Shown piece after piece: positions 16,298-23,434 of a DNA stretch of 32,876 bases. Source of the DNA: an uncultured Bacillota bacterium (GTDB lineage: Bacteria; Bacillota_I; Bacilli_A; Izemoplasmatales; UBA1188); NCBI GenBank assembly GCA_937907585.1, contig CALCVH010000077.1, positions 1 through 32,876 of the forward strand. The letters run 5' to 3'. The translations under genes were made by a program, and so were the position numbers. The notes under the pieces were generated by a model. It worked only from the letters and a program-made list of their open reading frames with translations. It ran no database searches and was not told where the DNA came from. How positions within the stretch are numbered: position 1 is the stretch's first letter; every line of letters begins with the position of its first letter.

Positions 16298-16375
16298 AAA
16301 CTACTATGAATTAGATAAATAGTTGTTAATTCTTTATAACGATAATGGTAGTTTCTAATTTTTTATAGAACCAAT

Positions 16376-16409
16376 GAAAAAACTAGTGTCTATGTGACCT
16401 AGTCTTTTT
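16376..16409. terminator. Bidirectional-type terminator between convergent units
   Basis: ACTAG (16382-16386) pairs with CTAGT (16399-16403), with GTC/GAC extending the stem past a bulge. A run of A (16377-16382) stands on the left and CTTTTT (16404-16409) on the right, so it can work on both strands. It separates the plus-strand hydrolase from the minus-strand toxin-antitoxin remnant and overlaps the last codons of the dead toxin. Confidence 0.6.
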
Positions 16410-16555
16410 GTTTAAATGGATATATTCTTCATAGTTTATTCCGTATATCAATAACCAATCTGGCAAAATATGACACTCTCTTTTTATGATCTTTATATGT
16501 ATAGAACAATATTAAATCTTTTGTAAATCTAGAGGATATTACTTTTGTATTTCAT
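16383..16555 (-). pseudogene. Decayed YafQ/RelE-type toxin
   Basis: Directly after the antitoxin, with ATG overlapping its TGA stop (ATGA, as expected for a toxin-antitoxin pair), the minus strand begins M-K-Y-K and hits a TAG after eight codons. The homology continues in other frames: SSRFTKDL...YKDHKKR, then RECHILPDWLLIYGIN, then KKTRSHRH and stop. These match the start, the YRDHKL region and the RECHIxPDWLLIY signature of YafQ in order. Frame changes and an internal deletion reduce it to about 170 bases, where an intact gene needs about 270. It cannot make active toxin. Confidence 0.8.
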
Positions 16556-16827
16556 TTTAAAACATCATTAAACATTTCATCAACGTCGTCATATGTTTTA
16601 TGTGGAATAACTCCAGCTTTCATCAGTTCTATTTCCTTAAAAGCGTTAATTGTATCTTTGTTTGGGACATTTCTTGAAATTATAAATGGAATTCCTTGTT
16701 CTCTTAAAGCTTGTTTAATAAAAAGAGTAATCGCTTGATTAAGACTAATTCCTAAATCATCAAAAAGTGAAGTAGCTTCTTTTTGTAATTCTTCATCCAT
16801 TCTAATTGTTACATTTATGTTTGGCAT
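16552..16827 (-). CDS. RelB/DinJ-family antitoxin, intact, next to a dead toxin
   Basis: A 91-residue protein with the ribbon-helix-helix N-terminus of DinJ (NINVTIRMDEELQKEATSLF) and the family stretch DLGISLNQAITLFIKQAL...GIPF, followed by a toxin-neutralising C-terminus (TYDDVDEMFNDVLK). DinJ proteins bind their own promoter and neutralise the YafQ mRNA interferase. Here the partner at 16383-16555 is broken, so the antitoxin is an orphan. It could have been kept as a regulator or as protection against related toxins elsewhere, or simply not yet lost. AAAGGA precedes the ATG. A weak promoter (TTGTTT, 17 bp, TAATTT) can be read upstream on the minus strand. Confidence 0.92.
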   Translation of the reverse strand: MPNINVTIRMDEELQKEATSLFDDLGISLNQAITLFIKQALREQGIPFIISRNVPNKDTINAFKEIELMKAGVIPHKTYDDVDEMFNDVLK

Positions 16828-16930
16828 AATTAGATTCCTTTCGACGCAAATATTTTTACATCTAAATTTAAAGTAAATTAATCAAATTTAAGATAAAAAA
16901 CAATATATGAAAATTTTTTAAGATGAACTA

Positions 16931-17965
16931 TCATTTACTTTTTTGATTTAAAAGTATATTAAATCTAGGCAAAGATAGTTTAAGTTCACCATATGAAGGT
17001 GAATATATAATTCCTTTTTTAATTAATCTATCTCTATAATTGCTGAAGTATGCATTTGTCATATTTAGTTTTTCTATTAGCTCTTTTACTGTAATACTTG
17101 ATTCAGGAAATTCTAAAAGAATATCCTGTTCTATTTTAGATAATTCACTCCACAATTTATCATATACGAATTCTTGTAAGTATTGGTCATATAAAGACAT
17201 GACTTCATCAGTTAGTTCACCGTAGTGTTCAAAAAGTAAATACCCTAATACTTGGTAAGCGTAAGCATATCCATTTGTTAAGTTTGCTATTTTTAGTGCG
17301 TCTTCATCTGTGAAGTTAAATACTTTTTTATAAGAAAACGCTATAGCGTTAATATTCAAAGACTGAAGATATATCTTTGGTGCGCGATATAAAAACGTTA
17401 ATGACTTATCATCTTGAAGTTTGCTTATATTTTCATATAATCCAGTCATTAATAAGCATAATGGATAATCAAATCTAATCAATGATTGGAAAGTTTTAGC
17501 AAATATTCTCATGTGTTCGTTGTTCGCAACTTCATCAATAGTGATTAATACTCTTTTTCCTTTCTTTTGTATCTTATTAAGCATTGTTTTTATGAGTGTT
17601 TCAACTGTTAGAATAGGTGTTGTTCCATCGATTGAAAAACTTACACCTTTAAATGAAAAACTAAATTCTTTTTTAGTAAAAATCATTTTGACTTTTGGAT
17701 TCTGATATAGTTCTGATGCTAAACCTTCTAACAAATCTTTTTCAGAATTAAGGTCAACAACAATCCAATCGTCGATATTTAAAAACATTTTACTTATTAC
17801 AGTTAGAGTTGCTGTTTTTCCGCATCCTCTAATGCCGGTTAGTATAAAAACTTGTTCCGATGGTTTTTCAGAATTAAAATTATCAACTATTCTTTGAATA
17901 TCCTTAGGTCTAGAAATATATTGTGTTGGTTCTTTTCCGAAGGTTAATACAAACGGATTATTCAT
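16931..17965 (-). CDS. AAA ATPase (ORC/Cdc6-like) with C-terminal winged helix
   Basis: A 344-residue protein opening NNPFVLTFGKEPTQYISRP, as in a widespread Firmicutes group of ORC-like ATPases. Walker A is GIRGCGKT (44-51), Walker B RVLITIDEV (138-146), and a sensor-1-like LLMTGL lies near 171. The C-terminal ~80 residues look like a winged helix (LSKIEQDILLEFPESSITVKELIEKLN...YRDRLIKKGIIY). The family's function is not established. The gene is monocistronic, has a near-consensus promoter (18048-18076), and seven TTATAACTT repeats cover its promoter and leader, so control by a DNA-binding protein, perhaps itself, is likely. AAAGGAG precedes the ATG. It is not part of the adjacent toxin-antitoxin unit. 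Confidence 0.85.
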   Translation of the reverse strand: MNNPFVLTFGKEPTQYISRPKDIQRIVDNFNSEKPSEQVFILTGIRGCGKTATLTVISKMFLNIDDWIVVDLNSEKDLLEGLASELYQNPKVKMIFTKKEFSFSFKGVSFSIDGTTPILTVETLIKTMLNKIQKKGKRVLITIDEVANNEHMRIFAKTFQSLIRFDYPLCLLMTGLYENISKLQDDKSLTFLYRAPKIYLQSLNINAIAFSYKKVFNFTDEDALKIANLTNGYAYAYQVLGYLLFEHYGELTDEVMSLYDQYLQEFVYDKLWSELSKIEQDILLEFPESSITVKELIEKLNMTNAYFSNYRDRLIKKGIIYSPSYGELKLSLPRFNILLNQKSK

Positions 17966-17982
17966 ATATTAATACACTCCTT

Positions 17983-18069
17983 TTATAACTTTTTATAACT
18001 TAAATATATTTTTATAACTTGTTATAACTTTTTATAACTTTGAAATAATTTTATAACTTTTTATAACTT
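17983..18069. repeat. Seven-copy TTATAACTT array in a 2-3-2 arrangement
   Basis: Exact 9-bp copies start at 17983, 17993, 18012, 18022, 18032, 18051 and 18061. Starts are spaced 10, 19, 10, 10, 19 and 10 bp, so copies fall in groups of two, three and two with 10-nt AT-rich gaps between groups. All lie in the same orientation, near one or two helical turns apart. The two rightmost copies sit in the -10 and spacer of the minus-strand promoter; the other five lie in the leader. Confidence 0.95.
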
Positions 18070-18076
18070 CTGTCAA
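18048..18076 (-). promoter_or_regulatory. Promoter of the AAA/winged-helix gene, embedded in repeats
   Basis: On the minus strand, a perfect TTGACA (18071-18076) and TAAAAT (18048-18053) are separated by exactly 17 bp. The spacer holds one full repeat and the -10 overlaps another, a layout expected for repression. Transcription would start near 18041, giving a leader of about 75 nt containing five more repeats. Confidence 0.8.
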
Positions 18077-18180
18077 TTCAAAACTGTTTTTGTTATTCTA
18101 TATGGCTAATATCATGATTATTTATTATGTCTATCCCTAAGCATCTTTATAAATTATATTTAATAAAGATTGCTTAAATA

Positions 18181-18189
18181 TGGTATAAT
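18181..18189 (+). promoter_or_regulatory. Extended -10 promoter of the ecfA1 block
   Basis: TGGTATAAT is a TGn-TATAAT extended -10 element, 21 bases before the ecfA1 ATG at 18210. No good -35 at standard distance is present, which extended -10 promoters tolerate. Confidence 0.6.
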
Positions 18190-18209
18190 TACAAAATAGG
18201 TAGTAGATA

Positions 18210-19016
18210 ATGAAAATAGAGATTAATAACCTTAAATATAAATATGAAGATAAATCAAGATTTGTCGTAGATGACATTTCTTTAGTTATTGACTCTCCTT
18301 CATGGGTCTCTATCCTTGGACATAATGGTAGTGGAAAATCCACTCTCGCAAAACTAATTATGGGTATACTTGAACCAACTAGCGGAACTATTTTAGTTGA
18401 CTCTATAGAGGTGAAAGAAGAAAACCTATATGAGATAAGAAAGAAAATTGGTATTGTATATCAGAATCCTGATAACCAGTTTGTCGCAACTAGTGTTGAA
18501 GATGATATCGCATTTGGGCTTGAAAATTTATGCATTCCTCATGATGAAATGAAACCTATTATCGATAATGTGCTTGAAGCTGTATCAATGACTAAATATA
18601 AAGATAAAGCTCCATCAGAATTATCAGGCGGACAGAAACAGAGAGTCGCAATCGCAGGTATTCTCGCAATTGATCCTGAAGTATTTATCTTTGATGAAGC
18701 TACATCTATGCTTGATCCTATCGGTAGAAGAGATTTAATTGAGATAGCTAAAGCCTTAAGAGATAGAGGTAAAACTATCATCATGATCACTCACAATATG
18801 GATGAAGCGATGTTATCAGATAGATGTATAGTTTTAAAAAGAGGAAAGATCATTAAAGATGATAAGACTATAAATGTTCTTACAGATTATGAAACTCTTC
18901 GCTCAACTAGATTAGAGATGCCGAGCGATCTATATGTTTATCATGAACTTAAAGAAAAGAATTATAAGAATAAGGAGGTTCTAGATTTATTATGGGAATC
19001 AGCCTTGAAAAAGTAA
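18210..19016 (+). CDS. ecfA1: Energy-coupling factor transporter ATPase EcfA1
   Basis: One of two ABC ATPases that power the shared ECF vitamin transporter core. Walker A GHNGSGKST (37-45), Q-loop VYQNPDNQ (83-90) with the ECF-typical FVATSVEDDIAFGLEN, signature LSGGQKQR (138-145), Walker B VFIFDEATSMLDP (158-170) and a switch His in MITHNMDEA are all intact. The 268-aa length is normal. Its 3' end overlaps ecfA2 by 25 bases. No substrate-binding S component is encoded beside it, as expected for group II ECF systems whose S proteins are scattered. Confidence 0.95.
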   Translation: MKIEINNLKYKYEDKSRFVVDDISLVIDSPSWVSILGHNGSGKSTLAKLIMGILEPTSGTILVDSIEVKEENLYEIRKKIGIVYQNPDNQFVATSVEDDIAFGLENLCIPHDEMKPIIDNVLEAVSMTKYKDKAPSELSGGQKQRVAIAGILAIDPEVFIFDEATSMLDPIGRRDLIEIAKALRDRGKTIIMITHNMDEAMLSDRCIVLKRGKIIKDDKTINVLTDYETLRSTRLEMPSDLYVYHELKEKNYKNKEVLDLLWESALKK

Positions 19017-19849
19017 GTTATTCTTATAATCCTAAGAAAAAAGGAACTATATACGCTCTTAAAGATGTATCACTAAATATCGATTCTAAAGATGATTTTA
19101 TTTCTATAATTGGTGAAACAGGCAGTGGAAAATCAACTTTATGTTCTATATTTAATGCGTTAAAAGTTCCAACTAGCGGTATCGCTATTATTAATGATAT
19201 AAGGTTAAAGAAACAGAGAAAAAGAAAAGAAAACTATAATTCAATAAGAAAACATGTAGGACTAGTTTTCCAATTCTCAGATTATCAATTATTTGAAGAA
19301 ACAGTATTAAAAGATGTGATGTTCGCTCCGCTTAATTTTGGAAAGTCTATAGATGAAGCGACTGAAATAGCGAAACATGCGTTATCTTTAGTTCATATTG
19401 ATGAATCATATTATGAAAAATCTCCATTCCAATTATCAGGTGGAGAAAAGAAGCTAGTTTCAATCGCGGGTATCTTAGCGATGGAACCGGATATTCTAAT
19501 ATTTGATGAACCAACCGCAGGAATAGATCCTGAAACTAAAAGAAAACTTATTAAACTATTTAAAGAACTAAATGAGGTATATCATAAGACGATTATCATA
19601 ATCGTTCACGATATGAATATCGCTTATGATTGCGCTAAAAGAGTCTTGGTTTTAAAAGATTCTGAACTTATCTTTGATTCAACTCCATATGACCTATTTG
19701 TTAATCATAAGGAAATAGTTGATATAGCTCATATCGATAATCCAGATGTATTAAGGATAATCGATAATATATATGAAAAGACTGGTATTAAAATTGATAA
19801 ACATATAAATAATCTAAATATGCTTGTGGAGGTACTAGCGAATGAATAA
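18992..19849 (+). CDS. ecfA2: Energy-coupling factor transporter ATPase EcfA2
   Basis: Partner ATPase of EcfA1. Walker A is GETGSGKST (41-49), the Q-loop region LVFQFSDYQLFEETVLKDVMFAPLNFG is typical of EcfA2, and the signature is LSGGE (148-152) with KKLVSIAG where most EcfA2 proteins have QMRRVAIAG. Walker B DILIFDEPTAGIDP is intact. AAGGAGG at 18972-18978 serves the ATG at 18992 inside ecfA1. Length 285 aa. It overlaps ecfT by 8 bases, which indicates coupled synthesis of the complex. Confidence 0.95.
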   Translation: MGISLEKVSYSYNPKKKGTIYALKDVSLNIDSKDDFISIIGETGSGKSTLCSIFNALKVPTSGIAIINDIRLKKQRKRKENYNSIRKHVGLVFQFSDYQLFEETVLKDVMFAPLNFGKSIDEATEIAKHALSLVHIDESYYEKSPFQLSGGEKKLVSIAGILAMEPDILIFDEPTAGIDPETKRKLIKLFKELNEVYHKTIIIIVHDMNIAYDCAKRVLVLKDSELIFDSTPYDLFVNHKEIVDIAHIDNPDVLRIIDNIYEKTGIKIDKHINNLNMLVEVLANE

Positions 19850-20807
19850 TTTCGTATTAGGCCAATATGTACCAGGCAAGTCATATATCTATAAATTAGA
19901 TCCAAGAGTAAAGATAATCTCAACTATTCTATTAATGGTTGCGGTGTTCTTCTTAAAGAATTATTATGAGATGTTAGGCGCAATAGGCTTTACCTTAATA
20001 ATTCTTTTAACTTCAAGAATCTCTATCTTTAAAGCTTTAAAAGGTTTAAGACCTCTACTTATGTTATCAATATTTGTATTCCTATTTCAGATATTCTTTA
20101 ATAAATCTGGATATGTGATACATTCTAAAGAGATGTATTTATCGATAGATTCGATAGTAGCGATCGTCTTACTCACTCTGATTTATTTCTTAACTAAAAA
20201 ATATATTAAGCTCAACTTTTTATATTTCCTACTATTTCTAACTTTAATATATTTCTCATTAGCTTATTTAAATAATTTTTATACTTTTCTAACGTTTAAT
20301 TTAGAAATATATAAAAATGGTTTAGATATGAGCTTATTCATATTCTTTAGATTGATTGCGATAGTCTTTATCGCAACTCTTCTAACCTTATCAACTAAGC
20401 CAACTGATTTAACCTTAGGAATAGAGTTCTTACTTAAACCGTTAAAGGTTATAAAAATCAATCCAGAAGAGATAGCCTTAATAATAACTATCGCTTTAAG
20501 ATATATTCCAACCATTATGGATGAAGCTTATAAAATAATGGACGCTCAAGCGAGCCGTGGCGCTGACTTTAAGAGTGGATCCATAGTTAAAAAAGTTAAG
20601 ATAATAGTTAGTTTACTTGTGCCGATGTTCGTCATGTCTTTTGAAAGAAGCGATGAACTAGCTGATGCGATGTTATCACGTAACTTCGTACCAGGAAAGA
20701 AAAAGACAAGATACCACGTGCTTAAATGGAAAACAATTGATACATTTGTCTTAATATTTTCTATTCTAGTTTTAGGAGGTGCGATATGTCTATCAATCCT
20801 TCTATAG
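19842..20807 (+). CDS. ecfT: Energy-coupling factor transporter transmembrane protein EcfT, longer than usual
   Basis: The membrane scaffold joining the two ATPases to the vitamin-binding S proteins. The N-terminal GQYVPGKSYIYKLDPRVKI and the coupling motif DAQASRGADF (234-243) identify it, with a second, less typical AMLSRNF (276-282). At 321 aa it is about 50 residues longer than the usual ~265. The excess lies at about residues 103-150, a hydrophobic stretch (IVAIVLLTLIYFL..., LNFLYFLLFLTLIYFSL) that could add one or two membrane helices. GGAGGT (19828-19833) precedes the ATG. Its stop lies inside truA. Confidence 0.93.
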   Translation: MNNFVLGQYVPGKSYIYKLDPRVKIISTILLMVAVFFLKNYYEMLGAIGFTLIILLTSRISIFKALKGLRPLLMLSIFVFLFQIFFNKSGYVIHSKEMYLSIDSIVAIVLLTLIYFLTKKYIKLNFLYFLLFLTLIYFSLAYLNNFYTFLTFNLEIYKNGLDMSLFIFFRLIAIVFIATLLTLSTKPTDLTLGIEFLLKPLKVIKINPEEIALIITIALRYIPTIMDEAYKIMDAQASRGADFKSGSIVKKVKIIVSLLVPMFVMSFERSDELADAMLSRNFVPGKKKTRYHVLKWKTIDTFVLIFSILVLGGAICLSILL

Positions 20808-21802
20808 ATAACTTTCTATTATTCTTAGAAAAGAAAGAATATAATGAATTCTTATCAAGCGATTTTATCGCATTTAGATGTAGTGATAAGAATCAATACA
20901 CTACTAAAGAACCAGTCTATGGATATTTTGTTGATAAAGAAATATCTATGGTAAGTGTTCAAAAAGAAGATTCTCATTATTTATTGTTCTATAAAGTTAA
21001 TGATATTAAATATATAATGAAAGCGAAACTTGATGGCGATGGATATATTCAATCATTAATTGAAGAAGAATATAATGAGCTTAATAAACAGGTAGTATTA
21101 GTAATTGAATATGATGGAAAGAATTATTATGGAATGCAGAAACAGAATAATCCATCATTTAATTCAATTCAATCTGAGATAGAAAGCGCTATAAAAAGAA
21201 TGATTTCTAAAGATATAGATATCATTGTATCATCTAGAACTGATAAAGGGGTTCACGCTAAAGGTCAGGTTGTTCAGTTTCCTTCAAATGGAATTGATCA
21301 CAAGAAATATAAATACGCGCTAAATAACCTTCTTCCTAAGGATATAAGAATAATTGATTCATATTCTAGAAGTCAACTATTTAACTGTAGATATGACACC
21401 ATCAAAAAAGAATATGAATATATTATCGATACTGGTGAGTATTCAGTATTTGAAAAAGATTATGTTTATTATACTAAGATAAATGATTTATCTAGAATAA
21501 GAAAAGAATTAAAATCTCTTCTTGGAACTCATGACTTTGTGGCGTTTAGTAAGGGAGAAAAAGATAATACTGTTAGGACTATATATGAAGCTAGTGTTAA
21601 AAAGAAAGGTACTAGACTATATTTCAAGTTTGTAGGAAGTGGTTTCTTACATAACATGATTAGATTCATAATAGGTAGCCTAATTGAAATAGATAAAAAT
21701 AAAAAATCAAACATCAAAGATTTGATAGATTCTAGAAATAAAAATGAGACAGCTTTTTTAGCTCCCGCATCTGGACTCTATCTAATTAAAATAGATTATT
21801 AA
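20786..21802 (+). CDS. truA: tRNA pseudouridine synthase A with an extra N-terminal domain
   Basis: Makes pseudouridine at positions 38-40 of tRNA anticodon arms. From about residue 102 the protein is TruA: VVLVIEYDGKNYYGMQ, catalytic Asp153 in SSRTDKGVHA, RYDTIKKEYEY, GTHDF and FLHNMIRFIIGSL. Ahead of it lie about 100 residues that TruA does not have, with an alpha-then-beta pattern (DNFLLFLEKKEYNEFLSSDF..., then alternating strands ending AKLDGDGYIQSLIEEEY) that faintly recalls NTF2/SnoaL-like folds. No start codon exists near the TruA domain, and AGGAGGT (20774-20780) is ideally placed for 20786, so the extension is real coding sequence. It overlaps ecfT by 22 bases. Confidence 0.92.
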   Translation: MSINPSIDNFLLFLEKKEYNEFLSSDFIAFRCSDKNQYTTKEPVYGYFVDKEISMVSVQKEDSHYLLFYKVNDIKYIMKAKLDGDGYIQSLIEEEYNELNKQVVLVIEYDGKNYYGMQKQNNPSFNSIQSEIESAIKRMISKDIDIIVSSRTDKGVHAKGQVVQFPSNGIDHKKYKYALNNLLPKDIRIIDSYSRSQLFNCRYDTIKKEYEYIIDTGEYSVFEKDYVYYTKINDLSRIRKELKSLLGTHDFVAFSKGEKDNTVRTIYEASVKKKGTRLYFKFVGSGFLHNMIRFIIGSLIEIDKNKKSNIKDLIDSRNKNETAFLAPASGLYLIKIDY

Positions 21803-21812
21803 TGGTGGTAAT

Positions 21813-22439
21813 ATGAAAGGAAAATTCATAACTTTTGAAGGAACTGATGGTTCTGGAAAAACATCAGTAATTAAAAAAATAATAGAGGAATTAACTTTAG
21901 AAGGATATAAGGTAGTATCTACTAGAGAACCTGGTGGAGTAAAGATATCTGAAGAGATTAGAGATATTATCCATGATGTTAAAAATACAGAAATGGATCC
22001 AATCTGTGAAGCGTATCTATATGCGGCATCTAGAAGACAACACCTAATTGAAAAAGTAAAACCTCTACTAGATGATGGATATATCGTATTATGCGATAGA
22101 TATTTAGATTCATCTTTAGCTTATCAAGGATACGCTAGAAATATTGGTGTTGATAAGGTTCTAGAAATAAATAACTTTGCGATAGATGGATTCTACCCTG
22201 ATTTAACTATCTATCTAGATGTTAGACCTGAAATAGGAATTAAAAGAATATATGAACATACTCAAACTCATGAACTAAATAGAATGGATAAGGAATCATT
22301 AGATTTCCATAATAGAGTTTATGAAGGATATAAAATCGTATCCAATATGTTCAAAGATAGAATAAGAATAATCAATGGTGAAAATGACGCAGTAACAGTA
22401 TATAAAGATGCGTTAAAAGAAATAAAGGAAATATTATAA
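21813..22439 (+). CDS. tmk: Thymidylate kinase
   Basis: Phosphorylates dTMP to dTDP for DNA synthesis. The P-loop GTDGSGKT (10-17), the TREPGG dTMP-binding motif (37-42) and DRYLDSSLAYQG (95-106) are complete. The 208-aa length is normal. It is one base from holB; in Bacillus the same two genes are separated by darA and yaaR, which are missing here. Confidence 0.96.
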   Translation: MKGKFITFEGTDGSGKTSVIKKIIEELTLEGYKVVSTREPGGVKISEEIRDIIHDVKNTEMDPICEAYLYAASRRQHLIEKVKPLLDDGYIVLCDRYLDSSLAYQGYARNIGVDKVLEINNFAIDGFYPDLTIYLDVRPEIGIKRIYEHTQTHELNRMDKESLDFHNRVYEGYKIVSNMFKDRIRIINGENDAVTVYKDALKEIKEIL

Positions 22440-22440
22440 A

Positions 22441-23430
22441 ATGTTTGATCCATCTCTTGAACAACCTATCGTCTATAAAACTTTATCGAATATGATTAAA
22501 AAAGGGCGAATACCTCACGCTCTAATTTTTAATGGTGATAAATCAACTAAGAGAGAAGAAATGGTTAGACATTTTATCAAGATGGTTTACGCTGATTATT
22601 TTAATGAAGAAGTAAGCGATAGTGGTGTTTATAAGAGAATAGATGATGATTCATGTTTAAATGTTCTATATATTAAAAGAGATACTAAAACATCTATATC
22701 TATAGATTCTGTTAGAGATTTCATCAAGGACGCAAACATATCATCACTAGAAGAAGGACCAAGATTTTATGTGTTTTTAGAAGCTGATTATTTAAATCAA
22801 TCATCATCAAACGCAATCCTTAAGTTTGTTGAAGAGCCAACTTTAAATACCTATATCATATTCGTTGTGGAGAATTTAAATAATCTACTTGATACCATCA
22901 TCTCAAGATGCGTGACCTTAAATTTTAGACCTATTCAAAAAGATGCGCTTAAAAATAGACTCCTTAAAAAAGGGTATGATTCTAATATCTTAGATATATT
23001 AATTGAATACACTCAAAGTGAAGAAAAAATCGAATCTATTATTAATGACCAAAGTATGATGGATATATTAAATTTAGTAACGGATATGTTTAGAGAAAAG
23101 TTTGAATTTGATGGTTCAATAATCCTTTATCTAAATGAACACTATTCCTTATTAAATGATAGTGATAAACAGGATTTCTTTTTATCGCTTACCTGTCTAT
23201 ATTTAATGGATGTATTAAATTATATCTCAAATAAAGAAAATAAATTCATATTTAATGAAGAAACATCAAGAATAAAAAGGATATCATTAATGTATCCTAA
23301 AGATGATCTTGTATCATACATAAAAGAATTAATAGAAATTAAAACAAATATAAACAATAAAAAATCAATCAATCTCCATCTTTATTTAGATAATTTATTC
23401 TTGAAGATGGAAATGAAAATAAGAGGATAA
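22441..23430 (+). CDS. holB: DNA polymerase III delta-prime subunit
   Basis: A clamp-loader subunit. The start PSLEQPIVYKTLSNMIKKGRIPHALIF, the conserved NAILKFVEEP (as NALLKxLEEP in homologues) and the SRC motif of DTIISRCV identify it. The P-loop position (GDKSTKREEM) is degenerate, which is normal for delta-prime, a non-ATPase. The zinc-finger cysteines found in many HolB proteins are absent. Length 329 aa. Context tmk-holB-ricT matches Bacillus. Confidence 0.9.
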   Translation: MFDPSLEQPIVYKTLSNMIKKGRIPHALIFNGDKSTKREEMVRHFIKMVYADYFNEEVSDSGVYKRIDDDSCLNVLYIKRDTKTSISIDSVRDFIKDANISSLEEGPRFYVFLEADYLNQSSSNAILKFVEEPTLNTYIIFVVENLNNLLDTIISRCVTLNFRPIQKDALKNRLLKKGYDSNILDILIEYTQSEEKIESIINDQSMMDILNLVTDMFREKFEFDGSIILYLNEHYSLLNDSDKQDFFLSLTCLYLMDVLNYISNKENKFIFNEETSRIKRISLMYPKDDLVSYIKELIEIKTNINNKKSINLHLYLDNLFLKMEMKIRG

Positions 23431-23434
23431 ATGT

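Noticed and set aside
16298..16354. AAACTAC/GTAGTTT pairing as the hydrolase terminator
   Set aside because: The loop is 43 nt and the stem only 7 bp; the hairpin at 16376-16409 is a better candidate.
17983..18069. The TTATAACTT array as an origin of replication with DnaA boxes, or a CRISPR array
   Set aside because: The word lacks the CCACA half of a DnaA box (TTATCCACA) and no dnaA/dnaN lies nearby. Units are 9 bp with 1-nt or 10-nt gaps, far too short for CRISPR repeats and spacers.
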